From Bacteroidia bacterium (lineage in GTDB: Bacteria; Bacteroidota; Bacteroidia; SXHM01), in NCBI GenBank assembly GCA_022072225.1, contig JAJVIC010000003.1:62001-126000 (forward strand): 64,000 bases of DNA, in the 5' to 3' direction. The translations under genes were made by a program, and so were the position numbers. Shown one piece after another: positions 8,884 through 17,752 of the stretch (position 1 is the first letter of the stretch; the number at the start of each line of letters is the position of its first letter). Under the pieces are notes generated by a model that saw nothing but the letters and a program-made list of their open reading frames with translations, was not told the origin of the DNA and did not search any database.

Positions 8884-10188
8884 TTACCGCACTACCACAA
8901 AAGGCATGGAATAAAACCTGCCTTCACTTGCTATGCGCATAAAATAAATACCTGCTGTAAGGGAGCTTACATCCATTTCATTCCTTGAACTGTTAAGCGT
9001 TGCAGAAAATAATTCTCTGCCCGAATAATCAAATACCGTTGCAAGCCAATTGCTGCCGGTTAACGAAGTTATTGCAATAACATTGTTGGCAGGATTAGGA
9101 TAAATTGAAAATGATTCTGCCACAGGCTCATCTTGCGAAACTGTAATACACCAGGTAATATTTGCATCAACCGTTCCGCTGTTGAAATCAAGAAAAGGTG
9201 CAACCACAGCGGTTTGTGTAAGGTCGCAGAAATCAAATGAACCACTCATGGTTCCTATGTTGGCTGTTGAATCTTGTATAATAAAATAGCCTGGGGCATT
9301 CCCGGAAACATCATCCGTGTTAAACCAGTTCATGGCTCGCACCTCACCGTTATTGATAAATAGCGCATCAAAATTTAGCGTATCGGCATTGTATAAATTT
9401 CCGCCAAGCGTAATTACACCGGTTGCATCATTGACAATATCTGAAATGTTCCACATACTTCCACCACCAATCATTGAATCAACGTTGTTTAATGCCCCCC
9501 CGTTTGTAAGCCAGAAAAAACTGTGATAATTAGTGTTGGTGTAGTTGCCTGTATTGTATAGTGCACCGGTATTAAGCCATCCGTTGTTGGTAAATGTTCC
9601 TGTATTGGTCATACTATCGGCATCAATTATTGCTCCTGTATAATTGGTCATTGTTCCGGCATTGGTAAGTGAGTCAACTGCAGGAAAGGTGCCGTAGTTA
9701 TCTAGCAGGTTGTTATTATAAAAAGTGCCCGCATCAATAGTTCCGGTATTGAGTAAGGTTGCATCATTGTAAAGACTATCCACATTGTTTATAGATCCTG
9801 AATTATCAAATGTAAGGTAAGTTGCAAAGGTTCTGATCTCTGCCGTCCCGGTATTAGTAAATGTTCCGGTTTGCGCCAACATGCGGTCAACAGTAAAAGT
9901 TCCGTTATTGATAAAGTCGCCACCGTTGAGCAAAAAATCGCGCGAAGGAATATCCTGCAAAAGCGAGCCCGAACTGTTTATGGTTATGGAACCGCCTGTT
10001 AACAATTGTAAATCGTTGTTTAAAGTAACGGTGTGGTTAATTATCAAATCATCGGTTCCGCTAGTTGGCACGCAGGTGCACGACCAAGTGGTCGGGAAAT
10101 AAAAATTTCCGTTGGCAATGGATGTAATCTGTGCGGTGGCTGATAAAAATAAGCAGCTAAGTAAAGTAAGAAGGTAAATTTTTTTCAT
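8884..10188 (-). CDS. Secreted repeat protein with T9SS sorting domain
   Basis: I chose the ATG at 10188 because it begins a clean signal peptide (KKIYLLTLLSCLFLSATA-Q). An upstream in-frame codon at 10266 would overlap the next gene. The protein has 434 residues. After the signal comes a Trp/Cys patch typical of surface beta-solenoid proteins. About 200 residues of short degenerate repeats follow, rich in Asn/Thr (NTGT, NNGT and SLYNDATLLNTGTIDAG types), and probably form a beta-helix. The last about 75 residues are a T9SS type A domain (SIYPNPANNVIAITSL, FDYSGRELFSATL, LTAGIYFMRI). Confidence 0.85.
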   Translation of the reverse strand: MKKIYLLTLLSCLFLSATAQITSIANGNFYFPTTWSCTCVPTSGTDDLIINHTVTLNNDLQLLTGGSITINSSGSLLQDIPSRDFLLNGGDFINNGTFTVDRMLAQTGTFTNTGTAEIRTFATYLTFDNSGSINNVDSLYNDATLLNTGTIDAGTFYNNNLLDNYGTFPAVDSLTNAGTMTNYTGAIIDADSMTNTGTFTNNGWLNTGALYNTGNYTNTNYHSFFWLTNGGALNNVDSMIGGGSMWNISDIVNDATGVITLGGNLYNADTLNFDALFINNGEVRAMNWFNTDDVSGNAPGYFIIQDSTANIGTMSGSFDFCDLTQTAVVAPFLDFNSGTVDANITWCITVSQDEPVAESFSIYPNPANNVIAITSLTGSNWLATVFDYSGRELFSATLNSSRNEMDVSSLTAGIYFMRIASEGRFYSMPFVVVR

Positions 10189-10231
10189 GTTGATTTTGTT
10201 TTTGATTAGTATGATGTTATGTTGATTGATT

Positions 10232-12613
10232 TTAAAATTGCAAACTGCTGCGCGCAATAATTTCATCTTTCATGGCATCGCTCAAGTCGTTGAAATAAGC
10301 CGAGTAGCCCGACACGCGCACAATCAACGAAGGATATTTTTCAGGATGTAGTTTAGCATCTTTCAGCATTTCGGTATCTAGCACATTCAACTGAATTTGC
10401 ATTCCGCCTTTTTTGAAATAGGTGAGTAAAAGGCTTTTTAAAATTTCTTTGCCATGTTCGCCTTTCAGTGTTGCGGTATCAAACTTTGCGTTTACGTTGG
10501 TGCCGTTGTGCGCACGTAAATAATCAATAGCTGAAAGTGAGTTTAGTAATGCAGTTGGGCCTTTTTTGTCGGCACCATTCATGGGTGCAATACCGGAAGA
10601 AAAAGGCAAGCCTTTTTTTCTACCGTTTGGCAAAGCTCCGGTAAGTTTACCAAAACTGTAGTGGGTGGTGGTGGAGTAAAACCCTGCAATAAATTTTCCG
10701 CCACGTGTATTTTTCTTGTGTTCAAAAGCATTGTAAAACGTATTGGTAACCCAAACACTGTATGCGTCTGCTTCCTGAATATCGTTTCCGAATTTTGCAG
10801 CATTTAAAAACTCAAGCTGCATTCGTTCATTACCTTCAAAATTTGTTTTCAGTGCATGTATAAGTGTTGTGAGCGAATATTTTTTCTTTACAAAAATTAA
10901 TTGTTCAATGGCATATAAACTGTCGCCCACATCGGTAACACCAACTCCCTGCACCCCGCTGAAATTGTAAACAGCTCCGCCTGCGGTAACATCTTTTGCC
11001 TTTTCAATGCAACCTTGTGTAAATGCTGAGGTAAGTGGTGTGGGATGAAATTTCCGGTTGCCTGTTTCAATCGGAGCTAGCGTTTCAACTAATTTGTCAA
11101 TCATAAAATTTACCTGTCTGGTAAAAGCAATTTTTACATCATCAATTGCTTTAAATTTTTCTGGGTTACCCGTTTCGCAGCCATATTGTTTTATGCCTCC
11201 AAAGAGTTTTCCGTTGTTCAGCGCCATTTCTAAGCAAACAGGAAGATTAAACAATGCAGCATCAGTAGAGCCGAATGTTTTTCCGGCTGCTCCTAACTCT
11301 ACACAACCAAGTGTAGTGTATTCCTTTGCATCATCATCAGAAAATCCGCAGCGTTTAAGACTTTCAATAATTACCTCATCATTAAAAATGGCAGGCGAGT
11401 TTACTCCTTTGGCAAGGTTGGAAACTATTTTGTCAATATATTTTTGCGGAGAATTAGGATGTATGCGGGCATGGTAATTGGGTTGGCGCAAGCGCACTTC
11501 ATCCATCAGTTCCAGTATCATGTAAGAAAGTTCGTTTGTAACATCGTTCCTGTTTTTATCAATGCCGCCAATGGTCATGGCTTGCCCACTAAGGAAACCG
11601 CCATGACATTCACTTATTGAATTACTGAATACCGGAATAATTTCTGCACTTTTTATGGCAAAGCAACCCAATAATTCTTTTGCGCGCGAAGGAGTGAGAA
11701 TCCTTCTTTTAATATCCTGCTTGTAAAAAGAATAAAGGTATTGATCGCTGCGCCCGAAACTTATACCGTTATCAAGTCCTTCCAGAGTAATAGCTGTGTG
11801 CAGCATCCAGATGCTTTGCAGCGCTTCGTGAAAAGTAGTAGCCGGATAGCGCGGAACATGTTGCAGGTTTTGGGCAATAAGCTCCAACTCTTCTTTTCGT
11901 TCGCTGTCTTTTTCAATTTTTGCAAGACGCTTAGCTTCAAAAGCATAATTGTCTGCCATATCAATCACTCCTTGAAATATTAGTTCCATAGCTTCATAGA
12001 AATAATACTTCTCGTCAGATGCGTTTAATTTTCTTTTGCTTTCTTTTATCTGAATAAGAATTCCTTCCATCCCGATATTAATAAGTGCTTCGTAATCCGG
12101 AACAAGGTGTCCAATTCCACCGGTTTCGTTGATAAGATAAAATTTTGGCTTTAGCTGGTCGGTAACAAACGAAAAGAGTTCGGTTGCTGAAAGTGCTTTG
12201 TATGCCATGAAACGGGTAAGCCAGAAAGGCACTACGTCAAGCAAAAGTGCCTTCTTTTCTTTATCCGAAATCTGGAGTGGGTTTAGCTTGCGGTTTTTAA
12301 AACTGAACAAATCTTCCAAAACCGGAACACCGTGCAGTTCGGGATAGACAGGTCCTGCTTTGCGTTTAGATGTGGTGCTGCCAACAATAAGCTCACCGGG
12401 ATAAATTTTTACGGCTTTATTTTTTAGCACATGTGCTAGTGCTTCTGCTTTTTGAATAACTACCGGCTTGTTATGATTTTCTTTTTTCTTGAAATATTCG
12501 GTAATCAACAAAGCGCGTTCAGAACAAATGGAAGCTGGTGCTGCTTCAACTTCTTGTTTTAATTTTTGCAAACGCCTTGTTGATTTTTCTTCAGCAAATT
12601 TTAGTTGCTCCAT
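10232..12613 (-). CDS. Glycyl radical enzyme of the dehydratase/lyase type
   Basis: 793 residues. The glycyl radical loop is RVSGYSAYF with Gly769 near the C-terminus. The thiyl Cys and base lie in G-C437-V-E439, the Cys-x-Glu pair of the eliminase-like family members (glycerol/propanediol dehydratase, choline lyase, hydroxyproline dehydratase types). Pyruvate formate-lyase instead has two adjacent Cys. The flanking sequence ELGAAGKTFGSTDAALFNL does not let me name a substrate. There is no targeting peptide and no shell-protein gene nearby, so it is probably a free cytoplasmic enzyme. Glycyl radicals are destroyed by O2, so it should work without oxygen. Its activase gene lies 2 bases upstream in the same operon. 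Confidence 0.92.
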   Translation of the reverse strand: MEQLKFAEEKSTRRLQKLKQEVEAAPASICSERALLITEYFKKKENHNKPVVIQKAEALAHVLKNKAVKIYPGELIVGSTTSKRKAGPVYPELHGVPVLEDLFSFKNRKLNPLQISDKEKKALLLDVVPFWLTRFMAYKALSATELFSFVTDQLKPKFYLINETGGIGHLVPDYEALINIGMEGILIQIKESKRKLNASDEKYYFYEAMELIFQGVIDMADNYAFEAKRLAKIEKDSERKEELELIAQNLQHVPRYPATTFHEALQSIWMLHTAITLEGLDNGISFGRSDQYLYSFYKQDIKRRILTPSRAKELLGCFAIKSAEIIPVFSNSISECHGGFLSGQAMTIGGIDKNRNDVTNELSYMILELMDEVRLRQPNYHARIHPNSPQKYIDKIVSNLAKGVNSPAIFNDEVIIESLKRCGFSDDDAKEYTTLGCVELGAAGKTFGSTDAALFNLPVCLEMALNNGKLFGGIKQYGCETGNPEKFKAIDDVKIAFTRQVNFMIDKLVETLAPIETGNRKFHPTPLTSAFTQGCIEKAKDVTAGGAVYNFSGVQGVGVTDVGDSLYAIEQLIFVKKKYSLTTLIHALKTNFEGNERMQLEFLNAAKFGNDIQEADAYSVWVTNTFYNAFEHKKNTRGGKFIAGFYSTTTHYSFGKLTGALPNGRKKGLPFSSGIAPMNGADKKGPTALLNSLSAIDYLRAHNGTNVNAKFDTATLKGEHGKEILKSLLLTYFKKGGMQIQLNVLDTEMLKDAKLHPEKYPSLIVRVSGYSAYFNDLSDAMKDEIIARSSLQF

Positions 12614-12615
12614 TT

Positions 12616-13512
12616 TTAACGGTATAAGAGGGTGTGTAATTCTTCGTTCTCAAACTTTAAACACAGTTTTCGCAATTCTTCTGCTGAGTATGGTTTGAGA
12701 TTTAAAGGGGTAAGGTGACTTTCAATTTTTCGTGCTTTACTTTCGCCCATGCTGTGATAAGGGAGCAGATGAACTGTTTCTATTCCCATTGCGCTTAACA
12801 CGGTAATAATATCGTTTATATTTTTCTCGGTTGCCGTAAAACCCGGTATAAGCGGCACCCTGAATTCAACCGGTGCACTTTCCATAACCAACCTGAGCAT
12901 GTTGCTTGTAATCCGTTTGCTGTTTCCTGCTATTATTAACTTGTTGTCGTCAGGGTTTATGATTTTTACATCGAAGTAAATTAAATCGAGATAGGGCAAA
13001 AGCAGTTCAAATTTATCCCACGAAAAATAGCCGTTGGTTTCTATGGCTGTGTGAAGGCCTTCTGCTTTGCATCTTTCCAGCAGTTCTATCAAGAAGTCAT
13101 GGTGCAGTGTTGGCTCGCCACCCGAAAAAGTAACGCCACCACCGGAAGTTTTGTAGTAGTCAACATCACGCATAATTTCTGTCATTACTTCATCGGCAGA
13201 ATATTCTTTGCCAATTATTTTTAATGCTTCAGAAACGCATACATCAACACATTTTCCGCAACCGTTGCAGAGTTGACGATTTATTTTCAATCCGTCATCA
13301 AAACTGATGGCGTTCACCGGGCAGGCTTTTGCGCAATCGCGACTATCAATGCATTTATCATCGTAAATGGCAACCTGTGGCTTGAAAGCCATTGACTCTG
13401 GGTTCTGGCACCAGGGACACTCAAGGTTACAACCTTTAAAAAAAACTACTGTTCTTATTCCCGGGCCATCGTGAATGGAAAAGCGCTGAATGTCAAAAAT
13501 AAGCGAGTGCAT
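12616..13512 (-). CDS. Glycyl radical enzyme activase (radical SAM, PflA family)
   Basis: I chose the ATG at 13512, giving 298 residues starting MHSLIFDIQRFSIHDGPG. An in-frame ATG at 13533 is possible, but it overlaps a putative -7 promoter element at 13531-13538, and the family normally starts at the later codon. The radical SAM cluster motif is C-NLE-C-PW-C (CX3CX2C). It is followed by an inserted two-cluster ferredoxin domain (CIDSRDCAKACP and CNGCGKCVDVC). The SAM-binding segment is GGGVTFSGGEP. It makes the glycyl radical on the enzyme encoded next, and the pair forms a tight operon. Confidence 0.93.
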   Translation of the reverse strand: MHSLIFDIQRFSIHDGPGIRTVVFFKGCNLECPWCQNPESMAFKPQVAIYDDKCIDSRDCAKACPVNAISFDDGLKINRQLCNGCGKCVDVCVSEALKIIGKEYSADEVMTEIMRDVDYYKTSGGGVTFSGGEPTLHHDFLIELLERCKAEGLHTAIETNGYFSWDKFELLLPYLDLIYFDVKIINPDDNKLIIAGNSKRITSNMLRLVMESAPVEFRVPLIPGFTATEKNINDIITVLSAMGIETVHLLPYHSMGESKARKIESHLTPLNLKPYSAEELRKLCLKFENEELHTLLYR

Positions 13513-13530
13513 AAAGGCAAAATTATTTGC

Positions 13531-13574
13531 CAATTTTAGTTCATCCGATATTAATAAACCATGATTGCAATCAT
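13531..13574 (-). promoter_or_regulatory. FNR-type box and -7 element of the glycyl radical enzyme operon
   Basis: ATGAT-TGCA-ATCAT at 13561-13574 is a perfect palindrome, itself inside a 24-bp perfect palindrome at 13556-13579. On the minus strand an element TAAAATTG (13538 to 13531) lies at the same 29.5-base distance from the box centre as in the other respiratory operons here. The 24-bp palindrome also lies 15 bases past the stop of the upstream operon, so it could double as a terminator, but it lacks a good T-run. Confidence 0.6.
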
Positions 13575-13593
13575 GGTTTTATGTCACACAACT

Positions 13594-15087
13594 TTATTTA
13601 TCTATACTCAGCATAAACTTAGCCACCTCCAACCTTTTTTCTTCTGAAAGGTAATCTTGCGGAGGCATTTCGGGAAAATCTGTGCGTTTATGAACCGGTT
13701 TTGCAATATAGTCTGCAATTCCTTGCGGATTGTCTTTATACAACGCCTGAATAGTCATAACAGGCGGACCAATCATGCGCATGTTGTAGGAGTGGCAGCC
13801 GCTGCAAATTCCGTAATAAATCAGTTTTCCGCGATCTTCTGTTTTTGTGTCGCGGGCTGGTGCCGGTTCGGGCAGCATGTAGGAGATGATGTTTCCCGTT
13901 CCGGCTGACTGGCACTGGCTGTAATTATTCAATCCAACTGTAATGTATTTATTCTTGTCGCGAATGCAACTGCCCGATCCACCACCTATTGCAACAATAT
14001 CAATTCCGGGTGTAGTAACTAAGTTGGCAACTTTATATGCTTTAAGTTCATCAATTGGATTACTGCCGTTGTTGCTCATAATATTGTCAAGAATAACAAT
14101 GCGGTCGGGGTTGGGTTCTGATTCGGGGTCTTTGGTAATGTGAGCAATGAAATTCAAATCAGTCATCACAATACCTGCATTCTGGTTGCCAGTAATAATA
14201 TTGTTTTCAATGGTAACTTCATCTGCCGCCATTATAATAATTCCTGTGCCTTTTGGAAGACTGGCCACTATGGAGCCTGGCTCGCCAAAGTTTTCAATGT
14301 TGTTGTTGATAACAAAGTTGTTGCGGATAATTACATCATAACAGGTTTTTATAGGCAGTCCGGGTGTGATGAAAGCAAGAATGCCGCCTGTATTATCGTG
14401 CACATAATTTCCTTCTACCAAAGCATGTCGTGAATTTTCAATTTCTATTCCTGCCACGCTGCTATGCACTTCGTTGTAAAGCACATCAATATTGTCGCAC
14501 ATGCCTACATATATTGCGGCATCTTCAATTCCTGAAAGTATGTTGTGTGAGATAAGACCGTTGGTGCCGAACTCGGGGAATATTCCGTAAACCCCGGTGT
14601 CTATTATATAGTTGTTGCGGATAATGAAATTGTTTCCGGCTTGTCCCATTATTCCGTTGCCTTTGTAGTTCATGATTTTGAAATTTTCAATCACCATGTT
14701 ATTACCCGAATAGAGGATGGCATCATTGCGCGTTTTTTCACCTTCGAGTATGGGCCATTGTCCTTCGCGGATAATTCCCTGTAAATAAATATTGTCTTTA
14801 TCAATGTAAACAGTTTCTTTGTATGTGCCCGGATAAACGCGAATAAGATAGCCTGATTGGGCTTTGTTTATGGCATCTTGAATTAGTTGTCCGGGTTTTA
14901 CTTCTATAACATTGCGTTGTTCAGTTTGTTGTAAAGCAGCAATATCTTTGCTTCCTGCTCCTTTAAAATAATCAACGGTTGGCGGTGGGGGCACATTGCT
15001 TTTTTGTTTCATGGATACAAGGTATCCTGCACCGAAAATAATTCCTGCTGCGAGCAGTATTCCCAGAATTTTTAAAACAGATTTCAT
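13594..15087 (-). CDS. Membrane-anchored beta-helix protein with C-terminal cytochrome c domain
   Basis: 497 residues. An N-terminal membrane anchor or uncleaved signal lies at about residues 5-25. A right-handed parallel beta-helix (NosD/pectate-lyase-like, about 65-350) follows, full of NNxI and GI turns (IIRNNYIIDTGVYGIF, VTIENNIITGNQNAGIV). The C-terminal single-haem domain has C428-S-G-C-H432 with a likely Met ligand at about 474 (FPEMPPQ). It should face the periplasm. The beta-helix could bind polysaccharide or a partner enzyme, with the haem passing electrons. It is the last gene of the haem operon, 3 bases after the peroxidase-like gene. Confidence 0.85.
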   Translation of the reverse strand: MKSVLKILGILLAAGIIFGAGYLVSMKQKSNVPPPPTVDYFKGAGSKDIAALQQTEQRNVIEVKPGQLIQDAINKAQSGYLIRVYPGTYKETVYIDKDNIYLQGIIREGQWPILEGEKTRNDAILYSGNNMVIENFKIMNYKGNGIMGQAGNNFIIRNNYIIDTGVYGIFPEFGTNGLISHNILSGIEDAAIYVGMCDNIDVLYNEVHSSVAGIEIENSRHALVEGNYVHDNTGGILAFITPGLPIKTCYDVIIRNNFVINNNIENFGEPGSIVASLPKGTGIIIMAADEVTIENNIITGNQNAGIVMTDLNFIAHITKDPESEPNPDRIVILDNIMSNNGSNPIDELKAYKVANLVTTPGIDIVAIGGGSGSCIRDKNKYITVGLNNYSQCQSAGTGNIISYMLPEPAPARDTKTEDRGKLIYYGICSGCHSYNMRMIGPPVMTIQALYKDNPQGIADYIAKPVHKRTDFPEMPPQDYLSEEKRLEVAKFMLSIDK

Positions 15088-15090
15088 AGT

Positions 15091-16266
15091 TTATTGTATT
15101 TGGTTTTGCTTATCAGACGGTAAAAAACCGGAAGGTAATTTTTCGGGCGTTGAAGGTAAAAAACTTTCGTCAGTAAGTGTTTGAAGAAAATCGGTTACGC
15201 ATTCTATTTCTGTTGCCGTCAGGCTAGGTTCCCAAATATGCCAGTGCAGACTTAGTTTTTCGTTGAGCGGCACAGCATGTCCGCGTCCTTTGTTATAAAA
15301 TTCAACTACTTCTTTCAGCGATTTAAATTTTCCGGAGTGCATGTAGGGCGCTGTTTTGGCAATGTTGCGAAGGGTAGGAACTTTAAAGCCTCCGCGCATA
15401 CTGGGGTCGTTAAAAGTTTTTTCAGCGCCAGGGTCAAAAGGCAAGTCGTCTTGTTCGGGTGTACCCAGTACGGCTATTTGCTGGTTGGTAAATAGAGGTG
15501 GTGTATGGCATTCTGCACAGCGTGCAACAAATGAGCGAAAAACATTCATGCCTTCAATTTCATTGGGTTTTAGCGCTTGATGAAAACCATGAGCATACAA
15601 ATCATAACGACTGTTGAGTGAAATGAGTGAAGCTTCAAAAGCGGCAATAGCAGTATAAATTTCATGCAATTGGATTTCGTTTTTCTTTTTATCGGGAAAT
15701 GCCTGCATGAATAATTCGCGGTATTGATCGATGGAGTTAAGTGTTGCGAGCAAATTCGATTCAGTATTATTCATTTCATTTTCGGCATAAAGCGGTCCTT
15801 GCATTTGTTCTTCCAAAGTGGTTGCACGACCATCCCAGAAAAACGATTTGAGGAAAGCTACATTCCATAACGTTGGTGCTGCACGGTTAAGCGGCAGACC
15901 GTTAAATCCTGTGCTGCGGGCTAATCCATCGCTGAATCCTTTTTGAGGAATGTGGCAACTTGCACAAGAAAGTTTTTTATTGCCAGATAAAACGGGGTCG
16001 AAAAAAAGATAGCGACCAAGGTCAATTTGTTGTGGCGAAAAGCCGTCACGCATTTTGGGCAAACCAGTTTGTAAACCACCTACACCGGCATTGTTGAGTG
16101 ATTTGTATTGGTGATAAAGTGAGCGACACAGGCATTTATTATCGGCAGTAAGCTCAAAGCCGGGTGGACAATGTTGTGCAAGTTTTATGTTGCTTGTGTT
16201 TTCTTTTTTGCAAGTTGTTAGAAAAACAACAGCAAGAAAAAGAGTAATGCTACTGTATTTGTTCAA
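15091..16266 (-). CDS. Di-haem cytochrome c peroxidase family lipoprotein
   Basis: 391 residues with a lipoprotein signal (FLTTC, Cys19). The two haem sites are C101-A-S-C-H105 and C250-A-E-C-H254, set in the bacterial cytochrome c peroxidase/MauG fold (GRYLFFDPVLSGNKKLS, FFWDGRATTLEEQ, RNIAKTAPYMHSG). An extra Cys-containing segment (about 33-47) precedes the fold. The family reduces H2O2 in the periplasm or does MauG-like protein oxidation. The start overlaps the end of the upstream cytochrome gene by 17 bases, so the two are translated from one message. Confidence 0.9.
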   Translation of the reverse strand: MNKYSSITLFLAVVFLTTCKKENTSNIKLAQHCPPGFELTADNKCLCRSLYHQYKSLNNAGVGGLQTGLPKMRDGFSPQQIDLGRYLFFDPVLSGNKKLSCASCHIPQKGFSDGLARSTGFNGLPLNRAAPTLWNVAFLKSFFWDGRATTLEEQMQGPLYAENEMNNTESNLLATLNSIDQYRELFMQAFPDKKKNEIQLHEIYTAIAAFEASLISLNSRYDLYAHGFHQALKPNEIEGMNVFRSFVARCAECHTPPLFTNQQIAVLGTPEQDDLPFDPGAEKTFNDPSMRGGFKVPTLRNIAKTAPYMHSGKFKSLKEVVEFYNKGRGHAVPLNEKLSLHWHIWEPSLTATEIECVTDFLQTLTDESFLPSTPEKLPSGFLPSDKQNQIQ

Positions 16267-16930
16267 CGGATTGTATGTATGATATTATATCATTCAACAT
16301 TTGTGCTTCATCAATAGTGCCGACTATTTGTTTCATCTGCGCACCAAATTTATCATTAACATGGGAGCCGCGTATTCCTTTTTTAAAATTAAGTATCTGG
16401 TGTTTGAGGTACCAGTCGTTTATACCTGTTAGTTTTGGTGAATTCAATTTTTTATTACCTGCTGCTTTGGTTCCATGGCATGAGCCGCAAGCCATATTAT
16501 AATAATCTTCTCCCTTTACAATATCTCCTTTTATGGTTTGTTCATTTGCTGCAGCTGAACGGGTTTTAATATACGCCACTACATCGGCTATTGTTTGCTC
16601 ATCAGTGAGTGTTTGTGCCATGGGGGCCATTTGTGCGCCATAAATATCATCGGCATGGGTTCCTCTTATACCTGCCTTAAAGTTTGCTAACTGCCGTTGA
16701 AGATACCATTCATCTTGTGCAGCAAGATTGGGTGCATTTAAGGTTTGTATTCCTTGTGCATTGTTTCCGTGGCAGGCAATGCAAGTGGCAAAGAGGGTTT
16801 CGCCTTTTATTACATCGCCTTTTATTAGTGTTGTAGTATTTTCAGTTGCTAGTGAATCTTCAGATTTTTTTTGTTCAGTGCAACCACTGTAAATTGAAAT
16901 AATGATGAACAGGTATAGTAAATTTTTCAC
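16250..16930 (-). CDS. Di-haem cytochrome c4-like lipoprotein
   Basis: 226 residues. The lipobox Y-S-G-C has its lipidated Cys at 17. Two homologous class I cytochrome c domains carry C50-I-A-C-H54 and C148-G-S-C-H152. Each is followed by the same pattern (LNAPNLAAQDEWYLQRQL against LNSPKLTGINDWYLKHQI), showing internal duplication. It is a periplasmic electron carrier, likely partner of the peroxidase-like and beta-helix cytochromes downstream. The first gene of a three-gene operon, with a long leader of about 250 bases back to an FNR-type box. Confidence 0.9.
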   Translation of the reverse strand: MKNLLYLFIIISIYSGCTEQKKSEDSLATENTTTLIKGDVIKGETLFATCIACHGNNAQGIQTLNAPNLAAQDEWYLQRQLANFKAGIRGTHADDIYGAQMAPMAQTLTDEQTIADVVAYIKTRSAAANEQTIKGDIVKGEDYYNMACGSCHGTKAAGNKKLNSPKLTGINDWYLKHQILNFKKGIRGSHVNDKFGAQMKQIVGTIDEAQMLNDIISYIQSVEQIQ

Positions 16931-17177
16931 AGTGTAAACTACCTTCTGAGGATAATGTGTACAATACTATTAAAAAAAATGCAGCGGCTAAAGTATTTGA
17001 ATTACAGCAGGCTAGAGCGGGAAACAACAAATGTTACTCTACCCAGAAAAAACATTTATTTTCTATCCCCGCCCCATTTATTAACCACAAAAAACCTGCT
17101 GGAGCTATTTTAACCTTGCCTTAGTTCCATAGTACTTTTCATCAGCAAGAGCAAGATTATACAATCAATTCCGAGGT

Positions 17178-17251
17178 CAAAGAAATGGCAATTATTTTTT
17201 AAGAACTATGATTGTTATCATACTTAAGAAAATATTTAGAGCAGTTATTTA
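17178..17251. promoter_or_regulatory. FNR-type box between the divergent haem c operon and the nor pair
   Basis: TATGATTGTTATCATA (17207-17222) is a perfect palindrome. On the minus strand, 29.5 bases from its centre, is TTTCTTTG (17185 to 17178), which would serve the cytochrome operon ending at 13594. On the plus strand at the same distance is GTTATTTA (17244-17251), a weaker match, which would serve the nor pair. Otherwise the 369-base gap 16931-17317 shows nothing I can identify. Confidence 0.6.
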
Positions 17252-17317
17252 CGCATTGTTTATTTTTTTGAAGGAAGAGGTAGCTTAGTAAGTTTTCTGT
17301 TGGGTAAAAAAAGTATA

Positions 17318-17752
17318 ATGAGTTTGTTGCACAAGCGCTTATTTTTCTGGAGTTTGTTTATTGCTTTCGGCATTTACACGGTTGTTGTGTTTACCGATGA
17401 TGCTGGCGATGATATGGGTGCGGAATACTTTACCCAAGAAGCGGCAAACGGCAAATTGCTTTATCAGAAATATAATTGCACCGCCTGCCATCAGTTGTAT
17501 GGGTTGGGCGGATATATGGGTCCTGATCTTACCAATGTTATGTCTGCAAATGGAAGAGGTGAGTTTATTGTTCGTGCTTTTTTAAAATCGGGAACTCAAA
17601 AAATGCCCAACTTTAATTTAACTGACGATGAAATAAATGACTTAGTGGCTTATCTTTCTTATGTTGATAAATCGGGCATTTCGCCTGTTCGTGATTTCAG
17701 TATTAATGCAGACGGAACAGTGGAAGTATTCAGTAACGGAGCAAAAGAATGA
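17318..17752 (+). CDS. norC: NorC-like membrane-anchored cytochrome c
   Basis: 144 residues from the ATG at 17318; an in-frame TTG at 17300 would add six residues. One N-terminal membrane helix (LFFWSLFIAFGIYTVVVF) anchors a periplasmic mono-haem domain with C54-T-A-C-H58, followed by the NorC-typical HQLYGLGGYMGPDLTNV. It is the electron-entry subunit of a cNOR-type nitric oxide reductase. Its stop overlaps the start of the catalytic-subunit gene by 4 bases, so the two are translationally coupled. Confidence 0.88.
   Translation: MSLLHKRLFFWSLFIAFGIYTVVVFTDDAGDDMGAEYFTQEAANGKLLYQKYNCTACHQLYGLGGYMGPDLTNVMSANGRGEFIVRAFLKSGTQKMPNFNLTDDEINDLVAYLSYVDKSGISPVRDFSINADGTVEVFSNGAKE

Noticed and set aside
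10189-10266. N-terminal extension of the T9SS repeat protein
   Set aside because: It overlaps the glycyl radical enzyme gene and lies before a perfect signal peptide start at 10188.
13556-13579. 24-bp palindrome as a rho-independent terminator of the haem c operon
   Set aside because: There is no loop and no T-run on the relevant strand, while the box and the spaced -7 element support a regulatory site. A dual role is not excluded.
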